A stretch of 64,000 nt of DNA from CAWGCE01 sp964480915 (GTDB lineage Bacteria > Planctomycetota > Planctomycetia > Pirellulales > Pirellulaceae). A model generated the notes under the pieces. That model ran no database searches. It saw only the letters and a list, made by a program, of their open reading frames with translations, and was not told the origin of the DNA. The stretch is from the NCBI GenBank assembly GCA_964480915.1, contig CAYZRS010000004.1, positions 80,736-144,735 on the forward strand, written 5' to 3'. Position numbers and translations under genes: made by a program. This document shows, piece after piece, positions 35,518 to 44,404 of this stretch (the first letter of the stretch is position 1; the number at the start of each line of letters is the position of its first letter).

Positions 35518-37458
35518 TTACCAATCAGCACCACCAATTTGTGCGAACCAAGACTCTCGGCCTGTCGGCTCCTGCAATCGGGACTGACCGCTCCTGCGAA
35601 TTGGCAAACGTTTCGATAACGCGTGAGTGTCGATCTTCGCAACAGCGCCATTCACGGGTGCCACATTCTCTGCTTGAGCAATTTCCCTTGTCTCCAACTC
35701 CAATTCAGCGAATTCCGATTCGACACGATCCGCAGAGTCGACCGCGAGGAGAGGAGCCACCGAATTGAACTTGTTGGCATTCCAAATCAAGAAATCAGCA
35801 CCGTTGACGATGCCGTCACAGTTGAAGTCACCGTCTGACCAGTTGTTGGAGGCCTGGAATTTGCTGGCATTCCAAGCGAGGAAGTCCATGCCATCGACGG
35901 TTCCATCCAAATTCGCGTCGCCCATCACGGTTCCCAGTAAATCGGTCACCATGACTTCGACATCAGCCACGTCCAAGACATCATCAAAATTCAGATCGTA
36001 GATGCGGTCCTGTGAACTTAATCCCTGGCAGAACAGATCCAAATCGGTGGCGTTCATTTGGCCATCCAGATCATAATCGCCAGGCGTCCAGTCTTCGACA
36101 TAACCTGTGGGACTTAAATCACGTCCAGTGAATCCAGAAAACTCGGGCGCATATCGGCGCCCTTTGAAAACATTCGCAAACGGCGCCGCACTTCCTTGCG
36201 AAGCGACACCGGACGAGGAGACCGGATTGGCGTATTCCCAGACAAGCTCATTGGCCGGGTTGAGTTCGCCAATGATCCCGTCCGGTCCGTTGACAAACAT
36301 CGTGTTTCCATTGGGAAGCCGGTGAGCGCCGCTGATGAAACCGGCATTGATACCGGTGTCCAATGTCGTCGCAGGCGCACTCGGCTCAAAGGCTGAACCT
36401 GCGACGAATGCATAGTTCCCCATCGCGTCAATTGCTGGTGGGACGATTTCAACGACCGTCGAGCTGGGCGTCGCTTGATTGTTGAATACGAGGAAGTTAC
36501 CGGCGCCTGGATTGCCCGCATCAATCCATTGGGCATCGTGTTGGTTGAACAATTGAGATGGGCCCGGTGCACCGTAGTTGGACGGGTTGCCCCAACGGTA
36601 AAGGAAATCACCTCCCTGTCCCGAATTGCCGCCGGAACTCGTCGCTGCCTCGGCGGTCGTCGTGCTGTGATCGATCACGTAAAACTCGCCCATGAATGGC
36701 GAATTAAAAAGTATCTGATCCAGTTCGACATTGTAGTCGATCGCGTTGATGTGAATCCAATCTCTGCCGGTGCCCAGATTAACATCGAACTTTTGCGGAT
36801 TGTCTGCAACCACTCCAAAGTTTGGCTTCGTCGGATCGAAGTCCTGAACCAGATGATCGATCAGGTTCCATTCCCAAACGACATCTGCGGTATTGAGTCC
36901 AGTAGGCTCTAATTCGACGATCCGTTCACTCCACATGCCTCCCACTGGCACGGAAGAAGGATCTCTTCCTAGGTCGATCATGTCGGCGCTAGAGACTTGC
37001 GACCAAGCAAATGCCAAAACATTGCCATTGGGTAAGACTTCGATGTCGTGATGCAGCGTTTGCGTCGCATTGGAAAAATTGAAGTCCCAAACAAGATTGC
37101 CATCCCAATCTTGGATGTAGAGCGCCCCTGTTACACCGCCGGCAGCTTGAGCCGGATTATTGATCGTTGCCGAACTGTACAAAGAACCATCTGGCCCAAG
37201 ATAAGCGCCTCGTCGACCGTTCGAAGGTGCGCCGGTCCAAGAATGGACTTCCCTTCCATGGACATCGACCAAAAACGCGTCGCCACTTTGATCAGGCGTC
37301 AGCAGTGTGTACCCATCGTAGGCGTCTGCGGTACAACCCACGAGACCGACAGTAAATGCATCTCTTCCGTCAGAACAGACAGCGGTCAGCATCTGCCGAT
37401 GCTCCAACGTTTCCATCTGAAGTCGTTGCCGCCGCTTGGTCGTGTTTAATCGGCTCAT
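35518..37458 (-). CDS. Secreted arylsulfotransferase-like protein with dockerin repeats
   Basis: A 646-residue protein, ATG at 37458. The N-terminus carries the planctomycete-type export leader (RRQRLQMETLEHRQMLTA). Residues about 45-430 match the arylsulfotransferase (ASST) propeller: DVHGREVHSWTG, LYIQDWDGNLVWDF, HHDIEVLPNGNVLAFAW, DWIHINAIDYN, NQHDAQWID and AHRLPNGNTMFVNG, with the His residues expected at the sulfate-transfer site. ASSTs move sulfate between phenols; many environmental homologues have unknown acceptors. EF-hand-like pairs follow (DYDLDGQMNATD, GDANLDGTVDGMDF, GDFNCDGIVNGADF). Unlike its neighbours it has no VPEP sorting tail; it ends in about 70 polar, acidic-to-basic residues. 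Confidence 0.84.
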   Translation of the reverse strand: MSRLNTTKRRQRLQMETLEHRQMLTAVCSDGRDAFTVGLVGCTADAYDGYTLLTPDQSGDAFLVDVHGREVHSWTGAPSNGRRGAYLGPDGSLYSSATINNPAQAAGGVTGALYIQDWDGNLVWDFNFSNATQTLHHDIEVLPNGNVLAFAWSQVSSADMIDLGRDPSSVPVGGMWSERIVELEPTGLNTADVVWEWNLIDHLVQDFDPTKPNFGVVADNPQKFDVNLGTGRDWIHINAIDYNVELDQILFNSPFMGEFYVIDHSTTTAEAATSSGGNSGQGGDFLYRWGNPSNYGAPGPSQLFNQHDAQWIDAGNPGAGNFLVFNNQATPSSTVVEIVPPAIDAMGNYAFVAGSAFEPSAPATTLDTGINAGFISGAHRLPNGNTMFVNGPDGIIGELNPANELVWEYANPVSSSGVASQGSAAPFANVFKGRRYAPEFSGFTGRDLSPTGYVEDWTPGDYDLDGQMNATDLDLFCQGLSSQDRIYDLNFDDVLDVADVEVMVTDLLGTVMGDANLDGTVDGMDFLAWNASKFQASNNWSDGDFNCDGIVNGADFLIWNANKFNSVAPLLAVDSADRVESEFAELELETREIAQAENVAPVNGAVAKIDTHALSKRLPIRRSGQSRLQEPTGRESWFAQIGGADW

Positions 37459-37520
37459 GGTATTTCTTTCAAAATGCTTGCTCGGACATCTTGGCAGTAA
37501 TATATACGAGAATCCGGCCT

Positions 37521-37544
37521 ACTGCTCGTTCATAATCGAGCAGT
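37521..37544. promoter_or_regulatory. Palindromic operator-like site between divergent genes
   Basis: ACTGCTCG and CGAGCAGT form perfect 8-bp arms around an 8-nt AT-rich spacer, in the 111-nt gap between the arylsulfotransferase and yraN starts. A dimeric regulator could bind here; it is not followed by a T-run, so a terminator is unlikely. Confidence 0.45.
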
Positions 37545-37569
37545 TTGCGATTCCGCAGCGGTTGCTAAA

Positions 37570-38067
37570 ATGAGCGGTGCCGCCACCGTTCCGTTCGATC
37601 CTTCACTTGGCTCTTGCAGTGTGGACATGTTGAGCATCCTCACAAAATGGATCAGCGCATGGCTCGAATCGCGGGCCACGATTCCTTCACAGGAATCTCT
37701 TGGTGCTCGCGGAGAACGCGAGGCAGAGCGGCTGCTGAAATCAAAAGGCTATCGAATCCTGGAACGGAGCCTGCAAATGCAACAGGGTGAGATCGATCTC
37801 GTTGCTGTGGATGGTCGCACGATCGTTTTCGTGGAAGTGAAAACACGAACGACGGATGATCCCCGTGAACCGTTCGAAGCGGTGGATCGAGCCAAACAGC
37901 GCCAAGTGGCCAAGCTCGCTCTGGTCTATCTCAAACGCCATCAATTGTTAGAGCACGCGGCTCGCTTCGACGTCGTGGGCGTGAATTGGCCCGCAGGACA
38001 ATCACCGATCGTCCGCCATTACGAAAATGCTTTCGAATCGACGGAACGCGGCCAGATGTTCTCTTAA
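37570..38067 (+). CDS. yraN: YraN/UPF0102 family predicted nuclease-fold protein
   Basis: A 165-residue protein with the UPF0102 core: LGARGEREAERLLKSKGYRILERS, then GEIDLVAVDGRTIVFVEVKTR, the restriction-endonuclease-like (E, D, ExK) site, and later AKQRQVAKLALVYL. The family is widespread, usually about 120 residues, often near rnhB or rplS; a Holliday-junction or DNA-processing role is suspected but unproven. The ATG at 37570 adds a 40-residue leader; an ATG at 37627 (MLSILTK) is a shorter alternative that would give a more normal length. No signal peptide in the functional sense is expected. It is divergent from the arylsulfotransferase. Confidence 0.85.
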   Translation: MSGAATVPFDPSLGSCSVDMLSILTKWISAWLESRATIPSQESLGARGEREAERLLKSKGYRILERSLQMQQGEIDLVAVDGRTIVFVEVKTRTTDDPREPFEAVDRAKQRQVAKLALVYLKRHQLLEHAARFDVVGVNWPAGQSPIVRHYENAFESTERGQMFS

Positions 38068-38084
38068 CGGTGATTCCACAAAGA

Positions 38085-38113
38085 AAGAGGCGGACTCGTC
38101 GAGTCCGCCTCTT
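38085..38113. terminator. Bidirectional rho-independent terminator
   Basis: A perfect inverted repeat, AAGAGGCGGACTCG and CGAGTCCGCCTCTT around a single T, with A-rich sequence to the left and GTGATTTTTC to the right. It lies between convergent yraN and the PEP-CTERM gene. Confidence 0.88.
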
Positions 38114-38145
38114 GTGATTTTTCATCCGTCTCCCGTGTCGACGGC

Positions 38146-38862
38146 CTAGGCGTTGCGGCGTCGCAGCATTCCAAGCGAAACGAGAGCCAAGAAGACCATG
38201 CTCGAAGTGCCCGGCTCAGGAACGGTCGCAATACCGACCCAGGAAGAAGCCAGCTCGCCGGCCGAGATCGTGACTGCCACGTGGTCCAAACCTTCGATGT
38301 CGAAGATGGCCGCTTCACGATTGTTTTGGCCGTTGTTAAGGCCTGTCGATTGCAACTGACTGGTCGCAGGATTCCAGACTGGCAGCGACGACGGGAAAAC
38401 CCCATTCGCACCAGGTCCGGTATTCGATTCCAATTGAACCGGCGGAGCAAAGGTCCCGCCGCTTGCCGATGCGACCGTGACTCGCTCCTGAATTCCGTCC
38501 ATGTCAAAAACAACCAGCCGAGTGCCGACCGGGAAAGGTTGATCAATCGAGAAGTCGATGCGAGTCGCTCGTGAAGGGTCTGCTTGGGAAATCACCTGAA
38601 TGGTGTTTCCGGTCGTTCCGAACATGTTTGTGAACGCAGGGTTGTCGAACGAAATGTCGGACGCCATCCAGCGAGGTTGCGTCTCTTCAAACGAGGAAGC
38701 GACCGATGCACGAATCATCCCGCCAGAGAAATCGGCCATCATGACCGGAACGTCGGTGTCGCCAGGATTCAATTGAGCACCAAAGTCAGCGAAGTTGGCC
38801 GAAACAGTGGCAGCGGTAGCGAAAAACAGAACGAAAACAAAGCTGTATAAACGAGTAATCAT
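38146..38862 (-). CDS. Secreted PEP-CTERM protein of unknown function
   Basis: A 238-residue protein starting at ATG 38862 with a signal peptide (MITRLYSFVFVLFFATAATV, cleaved near SAN). The middle is beta-rich and polar without a domain I recognise (SRATRIDFSIDQPFPVGTRL, VVFDMDGIQERVTVASASGG). The end, VPEPGTSSMVFLALVSLGMLRRR, is a classical PEP-CTERM signal: motif, hydrophobic helix, Arg cluster. In known systems such proteins are recognised by an exosortase, trimmed, and delivered to the surface or exopolysaccharide; no exosortase gene is in this window. It has no dockerin repeats, unlike the other sorted proteins here. Confidence 0.82.
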   Translation of the reverse strand: MITRLYSFVFVLFFATAATVSANFADFGAQLNPGDTDVPVMMADFSGGMIRASVASSFEETQPRWMASDISFDNPAFTNMFGTTGNTIQVISQADPSRATRIDFSIDQPFPVGTRLVVFDMDGIQERVTVASASGGTFAPPVQLESNTGPGANGVFPSSLPVWNPATSQLQSTGLNNGQNNREAAIFDIEGLDHVAVTISAGELASSWVGIATVPEPGTSSMVFLALVSLGMLRRRNA

Positions 38863-39246
38863 ATTTGGGTCTCCTGCGAGGCTTTCACCTCGGACTCGTC
38901 ACGACAATCGCGCGACAGTTGATCTATAAAGCGAGCCCGCAAAAGCAAAAGAGGATCGAAGCGTTGTGACAACGCCAGGACAGAGCAGGATTGGGCTAGC
39001 ACAAAAACACGAAGCTCTGCGCGAAAACTGAGATGACTCAGTTCACACAGTCGTGATGATGCTCACTAGACACGCCCAACCGTTTTTTTAGTCCTAGAAT
39101 CTGAAACGCCGTCCGGGGCGTTCAGCTGATGCAGGTAAGATATCGCTTCTTTACCAAGCTGACAACCCCGGATCGACCGCCCCCGTAATCTAGGGGGACT
39201 GCATCATAGTGGTCGCCTTGCAGACCACGGGCCAGCAACTGGTGTT
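38863..39246. other. Intergenic region, 384 nt
   Basis: Upstream of the PEP-CTERM gene (minus) and downstream of the tricorn-like gene (minus). It should hold the PEP-CTERM promoter. I see no gene, no RNA and no strong hairpin. Confidence 0.5.
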
Positions 39247-42200
39247 TTACTTGGTTTTCACCGGAGGAGCTGGCCTTTTCGGCAATTGGCGAGGCTCCGT
39301 TTTCACGCGGGTCATGATCTCTTCGATCCCGCGTTCTAACTGCGCGTCTCGCCCTTCGATCATCGATTTGGGGTCATTTTCGACTTCGATATCTGGATCG
39401 ACGCCATATCCTTCGATAACCCATTCCCCTTCCGCCGACAGGAACCCGAATTCGGGAACAAACACCGTACCGCCATCGACAAGCGTTCCTCGATTCGTAA
39501 TCCCGATCACACCCCCCCACGATCGTTTGCCAATTAGGGGGCCCAGTCCGGCCTCTTTGAACATCGCCGGAAAGATATCGCCATCGGAAGCACTGTCTTC
39601 ATCCAAAAGACAGACCAGGTGTCCGTGGAAACAGACATCTGGATACGTATCTGCTGTGTCGTTGTTGCGAGGAAAACCGGTCGCCAACAATTTTCGACGT
39701 AAGCGTTCAATGATCATTTGCGAGACATTCCCGCCCCCATTGCTACGTACATCGATGACGAGCCCTTCTTTCCGCAGTTGCCCGTAAAACCATTTGTTAA
39801 ATTCGCGAATGCCGTCTTCACCCATGTCGGGCAAGTGGATGTAACCGACTCGGCCATCGGTTGCCTCGGCCACCTTATCGCGATTGTCGAGAACCATATT
39901 GAGATAGACGAGACTTGATTCGTCTTCGATAGGGTTAACGATGATTTCTCGTGCATCGTCCAATGCGGTCGTTTTTCCAAAGCTCATAGCGATCGGCTGA
40001 TCGGCCTTGTTCCGCAATTCTCGATACGGGTTGTCTTCCGCCTTGAGTTCCACACCATCGATGGCAAGAAGATAGTCACCTTCCGATACGCCCATGCCGA
40101 TTTCGGTCAGTGGCGAGCGATACCGATCCTCTTCGTTGTGGCCACGGTAAATCTTGGCCACCTGAAAACGGCCTGCCTTCTCGTCCAGCTCCAGCGTCGC
40201 CCCCAGGAGGGCGACAGGCGTACGTTCGGGTTGAGCAAAATCGCCTCCCGCTTTGTACGCATGTCCAACGTTCAATTCGCCGATCATTTCACCGATGACG
40301 TAGTTCAGATCGCTACGGTGCGCGACATGTTTCAGAAGGGGCCGATACTTGTCTCGCAACGCTTCCCAATCGTAACCGTGCATGTTTTCGACGTAGAAGA
40401 AATCGCGGAAGCGGCGCCACACTTCGTCAAAAATCTGCTCCCACTCTTCGGCCGGAACAACGTCCACCTTGATGCCATAGGTCGACACTTCCGTCGGCTC
40501 GCCGTCAGGCAACTCGTACACTTCCGAATCGCCGTACGACCAAACGAGCGCCATGGTCCGATCCTGATTCAGGGAATAATCGCCCGATTCGGCCAGCGAA
40601 GTTGCTTCGCGGTCTTCGTGAGAGAAAACCATGATTTCGGGATCGACGTCAGACGAACGGCCGTAGTAATACGCGCCACCTCGAACATAGATCAGATGCT
40701 TATCAATCGCATTCAAGTTGTAATAGTTGTCAGCCTCGACCGGCACGCGAGCGACGCGTTCGGCCAACCCTTCGAATTCAATTTCAATTGGTTCTTCGTC
40801 GTCTTCTTCCTCGTCGTCGTCAGAATCCTCTGGCGAATCCTCGTCAGAATCGTCGTCNNNNNNNNNNNNNNNNNNNNNNNNNNNNNNNNNNNNNNNNNNN
40901 NNNNNNNNNNNNNNNNNNNNNNNNNNNNNNNNNNNNNNNNNNNNNNNNNNNNNNNNNTCGTCTTCGTCTTCCTCATCATCCCCGGCCTCATCATTTTCCA
41001 GTGGGTAAGGATGTTCGACGTCGGCTCGCAAAGCCAAGGCATAAATGTAGGTTTCACGATCGGTGACATAATTCCAATCGAAGGAACCGATCTGCGGAGC
41101 AAATTCGCGGGCAGACAGGTAATACAAATAGTCGCCATTCGGATCAAATGTCGGCTCCGATTCGCTAAAGTACTCGCCCGTCACACGGCGTAATTTTCCA
41201 TCGGCGACGGTCCAGATATGGATCGAGCGCATGCCGTTTACATCGCTGAGACTCAGCGCCACGTGACCGCCATGAGGTGACCAGGTCATATCGCCAACTT
41301 GACCACGGGCTTCGTCAGCGATTTCCGTCAGTTTTTTCGATTCGACGTTCAACACATAGACTTTGCCATTCTTGTCGCTGAAGAGCAGATGCTCACCAGA
41401 GGGTGACCAGCTCGGGCCATAGAGCATCACTTTCAGGCTGTCGGTTAGCTGGCGTGGCGCTTCCCTGCCCTTGCTATCGACGACATAAATTTGCTCTTCC
41501 CCACTGCGATCAGAAATGAAGGCCAGCTGCTTGCCATCGGGAGACCACACCGCATCTTTTTCATGCGAGGAAGAGGTCTTCCGAGTCAGATTTCGAACCG
41601 CTCCGTTTTCAACAGGAATCGACACGATGTCGCCGCGGACATTGAGCGCGATTCGCTTCCCTTGTGGGCTCAGCGTCCCATCATAAATGTAGTCCTCACC
41701 GTCAATCGCATGGGGCCGCGCCGCGACGCCATCGGTCGGCACCACGATCGAAATCTTCTTCGGCGTGCCACCGTCTTCCGTGCTGTAGACTTGCAACTCG
41801 CCATCCAATTCAAAAACGATCTGCGATTCGCCTTTGCTGGGCCAACGGACATCACCATCTTTTGAACTGGTGATTTGCGTCGTGTCTTTGGTTTTGATGT
41901 CGTAATGGTACAGGTTCAGCGTCCCGTCTCGGTCGGATGAGAAGTAGACGCGATCACCAATCCACATGGGATCGCGATCGGTGCGTTTGCTGGCGGTGAT
42001 CTGCTCTTGCTCAAGCGATTCCAGATTCATCGTGTAGAGATCTTGAGCCCAGCCTCCTTCGTATCGTTTCCAAGTACGAAAGTCGCGGGTCAGAGGCGAA
42101 AACACAACGCTCTTCCCATCGGGTGAAAAATCGCCTGCTCCCGAAACTTTCATCGGCAGCGGTTTCGGCAAACCACCCTCGATGGATACGGTATACAGAC

Positions 42201-42642
42201 GCGTATCGGTCAGTCCCCAAGACTGTCGCATCGAGCGAAAGAGAACCGACTTACCGTCGGGGCTCCAACCATAAACTTGATTATCAAAACCCCAGCGGTC
42301 AGGCAGTGGTCCATTGGCCGGATAAAAGGTCAGCTGCTTCGGCACACCGCCGGTCGTTGGCACGACGTAGACTTGCTCGTCACCGTCGTATTGGCCGGTG
42401 AAAGCGATCATCTTCCCATCGGGCGAAAACTTCGGAAACACTTCGATGCCCGGATGTGCGGTGACACGCACCGCATTCCCGCCCTCGCTCGCTGCGCGCC
42501 ACAGATCTCCCGCATAGACGAACACGATCTGGTCCTGATGGATGTCCGGAAAACGCAGCAGCTTTGTCGGCTCCTGCTCTGCAAAAGTGGGCAGCGTGAA
42601 AAGCAAAGTGACCAATAAAGCTCGGATCCAGCTGGCAGGCAT
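39247..42642 (-). CDS. Tricorn-like S41 peptidase with beta-propeller (interrupted by assembly gap)
   Basis: About 1131 residues including 34 unknown ones. A signal peptide (MPASWIRALLVTLLFTLPTFA) leads into WD40/TolB-like propeller repeats (FSPDGKMIAFTGQYDGDEQVYV, WSPDGKSVLFRS, and more) up to about 560. An Asp/Glu-rich region follows and holds the N-run. Then come a tricorn core part (EEWEQIFDEVWRRFRDFFY), a PDZ domain (about 840-890) and an S41 protease domain, with the nucleophile expected in DSASDGDIFP (about residue 1018) followed by GKRSWGGVIGI. Tricorn proteases break down peptides; the signal peptide points to a periplasmic or outer location. The reading frame agrees on both sides of the 100 N, but the true gap length is unknown. 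Confidence 0.87.
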   Translation of the reverse strand: MPASWIRALLVTLLFTLPTFAEQEPTKLLRFPDIHQDQIVFVYAGDLWRAASEGGNAVRVTAHPGIEVFPKFSPDGKMIAFTGQYDGDEQVYVVPTTGGVPKQLTFYPANGPLPDRWGFDNQVYGWSPDGKSVLFRSMRQSWGLTDTRLYTVSIEGGLPKPLPMKVSGAGDFSPDGKSVVFSPLTRDFRTWKRYEGGWAQDLYTMNLESLEQEQITASKRTDRDPMWIGDRVYFSSDRDGTLNLYHYDIKTKDTTQITSSKDGDVRWPSKGESQIVFELDGELQVYSTEDGGTPKKISIVVPTDGVAARPHAIDGEDYIYDGTLSPQGKRIALNVRGDIVSIPVENGAVRNLTRKTSSSHEKDAVWSPDGKQLAFISDRSGEEQIYVVDSKGREAPRQLTDSLKVMLYGPSWSPSGEHLLFSDKNGKVYVLNVESKKLTEIADEARGQVGDMTWSPHGGHVALSLSDVNGMRSIHIWTVADGKLRRVTGEYFSESEPTFDPNGDYLYYLSAREFAPQIGSFDWNYVTDRETYIYALALRADVEHPYPLENDEAGDDEEDEDXXXXXXXXXXXXXXXXXXXXXXXXXXXXXXXXXXDDDSDEDSPEDSDDDEEEDDEEPIEIEFEGLAERVARVPVEADNYYNLNAIDKHLIYVRGGAYYYGRSSDVDPEIMVFSHEDREATSLAESGDYSLNQDRTMALVWSYGDSEVYELPDGEPTEVSTYGIKVDVVPAEEWEQIFDEVWRRFRDFFYVENMHGYDWEALRDKYRPLLKHVAHRSDLNYVIGEMIGELNVGHAYKAGGDFAQPERTPVALLGATLELDEKAGRFQVAKIYRGHNEEDRYRSPLTEIGMGVSEGDYLLAIDGVELKAEDNPYRELRNKADQPIAMSFGKTTALDDAREIIVNPIEDESSLVYLNMVLDNRDKVAEATDGRVGYIHLPDMGEDGIREFNKWFYGQLRKEGLVIDVRSNGGGNVSQMIIERLRRKLLATGFPRNNDTADTYPDVCFHGHLVCLLDEDSASDGDIFPAMFKEAGLGPLIGKRSWGGVIGITNRGTLVDGGTVFVPEFGFLSAEGEWVIEGYGVDPDIEVENDPKSMIEGRDAQLERGIEEIMTRVKTEPRQLPKRPAPPVKTK
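40858..40957. other. Assembly gap of 100 N
   Basis: Exactly 100 N, the usual placeholder for a gap of unknown size. It falls within GAC/GAA-rich codons of the tricorn-like gene, a low-complexity stretch likely to break assembly. Confidence 0.98.
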
Positions 42643-42948
42643 CGATGAATTTCCTCAGCAATGAAAGAAACGGTGACGTCCGTGTGACTGAGTCGGGCGA
42701 TCATGCCCTGCGTAGAGATTCGGCTTTGCCGCGACCTTGGTGCGGCAACGAACGGCCGCCATTCCATGGCCGAAACCAAACTCTATTGGCTTTCGGTGGG
42801 AGACGGACCGCATTTTGCGGTGCGCCTGCGAGTATGATACCCGCGCCCGCCGCTGAATGCGGCAGCTTTGTACGAAATTATTGGAAGAGAAACGGCCGAC
42901 TTTCGGGGTCCGCTGAAGATAACGATAAGTCGCCTACCCAGCGAATTA
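42643..42948. other. Intergenic region, 306 nt
   Basis: This follows the MT-A70 stop and precedes the tricorn-like start, both on the minus strand. It should carry the protease promoter. I see no gene, repeat or clear terminator hairpin. Confidence 0.5.
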
Positions 42949-43575
42949 TTAATCCGAGTCGACCAAATACTTGTCAACTTCATCGCCCCAAGATTTCCAA
43001 CCCTTCAAACGCTGACGGGCGAATAACTCAAGATAGGGGCCCGGACTACAGCGTTGGACAAGGTCGTAAATTTCCTCCGGCTTGCGCGAATGCTCCCGTT
43101 TTCTCGTCGCTAACAGATTCACCTGCCGCCGCCCCGGATCGAGCGTCCGCTGGGAACCTTTGACGCCGAACAGAATCAACTCAGTCACGTTGCGAAAGTA
43201 AAAGCCGACCCCTCGTCCATCAGGTCCGCCATCTTTTCGAATTTTGTACCAGACCAAGTTCGTCTTGTAGGTGAATCCCCAGGCCTCCATCACCTGCAAA
43301 CCCTCCTGCAAGAGCGCATTCGGCACCCACAAGTACAGATGGCTGGGCGACCGGGCATGCGCCGCCACGGGCATCGACGTGATCTCATCAAGGCTCATCG
43401 TCCGGTAGCGCCGCAAGCGCTGATGCTCGGGCGCCATCTTGCCGGTCCGATTTTGGAAGCGCCAAGGTGGATCGGCCAGGATTGTATTGAAGGTGCCGCG
43501 CAACCCTTCTAACCGCTGCAGACGTCGGGGGGCCGTAGCTTCAGAATCCTTGACGGCCGGCTTTGATTTTGGCAT
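42949..43575 (-). CDS. MT-A70 family N6-adenine methyltransferase
   Basis: A 208-residue methyltransferase with the catalytic DPPW at 35-38 (TILADPPWRF), followed by HLYLWVPNALL, NLVWYKIRKDG, GFYFRNVTELILFGVKG and SRKPEEIYDLVQRCSPGPYLELFARQR, in the order expected of MT-A70. Such enzymes transfer a methyl group from SAM to N6 of adenine in DNA or RNA; bacterial and phage members mostly act on DNA. The first 20 residues are basic and probably disordered. No restriction endonuclease gene is nearby, so it would be an orphan enzyme. It is 87 nt downstream of cmk and reads in the same direction, so the two are probably cotranscribed. A phage origin is possible but no phage genes surround it. Confidence 0.88.
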   Translation of the reverse strand: MPKSKPAVKDSEATAPRRLQRLEGLRGTFNTILADPPWRFQNRTGKMAPEHQRLRRYRTMSLDEITSMPVAAHARSPSHLYLWVPNALLQEGLQVMEAWGFTYKTNLVWYKIRKDGGPDGRGVGFYFRNVTELILFGVKGSQRTLDPGRRQVNLLATRKREHSRKPEEIYDLVQRCSPGPYLELFARQRLKGWKSWGDEVDKYLVDSD

Positions 43576-43662
43576 CGATCCATCCTAGAGCCATTTACTG
43601 GCGAGAGCCACACACTGCGAATGCCGGTTTCCAAGGCAGCCTCACGACCGCTCCAAGATGAG

Positions 43663-44328
43663 CTAAGATGCTGCCCGACTTTGCCGCTGCTTGCGACATA
43701 CGTCTTCGAGGCAACCGACGACTTCATCCAATCCCATTCCGTCCGTGTTGATGTGAGTCGCATCCTCGGCGGCAATGAGGGTGCCGACCTCGCGCGCTCG
43801 ATCGCGTGCATCGCGTTCATTTTGACGGCTGAGCACATCCTCGTAACTAAGCATCTCTCCGCGATCATGCAAATCTTGCATACGGCGGCGCGCTCGTTCG
43901 TGAGGCGAAGCGGTTAAGAATATTTTGCACTCGGCGTCAGGAAACGCGACCGTTCCCTGATCTCGCCCTTCCGTCACGTAGTTTCCATTCAGTGCGATTC
44001 GGCGCTGCAATTCGACAAGGTGGCTGCGAATCTCTGGATTGTCGGCGATGAAGTGAATCACCGCGGTGACTTCTCCTTTGCGAATCTCGCTGGTCACATC
44101 CTGACCATCGAGCTTCACGGATGCTGCCGTCACTTCGATCTGTAGATCGTGGGCAAGCTGCGCCAATGAATCGGCGTCCTGCAAATCGATACCGCGACGT
44201 AAAGCGGCGAGTGCCACCACCCGGTACATCGCACCCGTGTCCAAGAAGTGGAACGAGAGGCGTTCGGCAAGTGCTCTTGCTGCACTGCTTTTACCTGCAC
44301 CGGCCGGGCCATCGATCGTGATGATCAT
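43663..44328 (-). CDS. cmk: Cytidylate kinase
   Basis: A 221-residue (d)CMP kinase: MIITIDGPAGAGKSSAARALAERL (P-loop at 7-15), LDTGAMYRVVALAALRRGID, AVIHFIADNPEIRSHLVELQRRI, VTEGRDQGTVAFPDAECKIFLTAS and ERARRRMQDLHDRGE. It phosphorylates CMP and dCMP with ATP in pyrimidine salvage. Length and motif order are normal. The ATG at 44328 coincides with the start of the family. It lies 76 nt after the GH38-like gene and 87 nt before the MT-A70 gene. The C-terminus (CRKQRQSRAAS) is slightly longer than usual. Confidence 0.95.
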   Translation of the reverse strand: MIITIDGPAGAGKSSAARALAERLSFHFLDTGAMYRVVALAALRRGIDLQDADSLAQLAHDLQIEVTAASVKLDGQDVTSEIRKGEVTAVIHFIADNPEIRSHLVELQRRIALNGNYVTEGRDQGTVAFPDAECKIFLTASPHERARRRMQDLHDRGEMLSYEDVLSRQNERDARDRAREVGTLIAAEDATHINTDGMGLDEVVGCLEDVCRKQRQSRAAS

Positions 44329-44404
44329 CTACTACTTTCAGCCGTTCCTATCTGGCGGAACACGCAAACTCTCCAAGAAAACAACGCCTCTCACAACCTC
44401 TAGG

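Noticed and set aside
40138..41193. Open frame antisense to the tricorn-like gene across the N-run
   Set aside because: It reads through unknown bases and has no motif; the other strand has propeller, PDZ and S41 signatures.
42645..43163. Plus-strand frame overlapping the MT-A70 gene
   Set aside because: No domain; the minus strand carries the DPPW methyltransferase.
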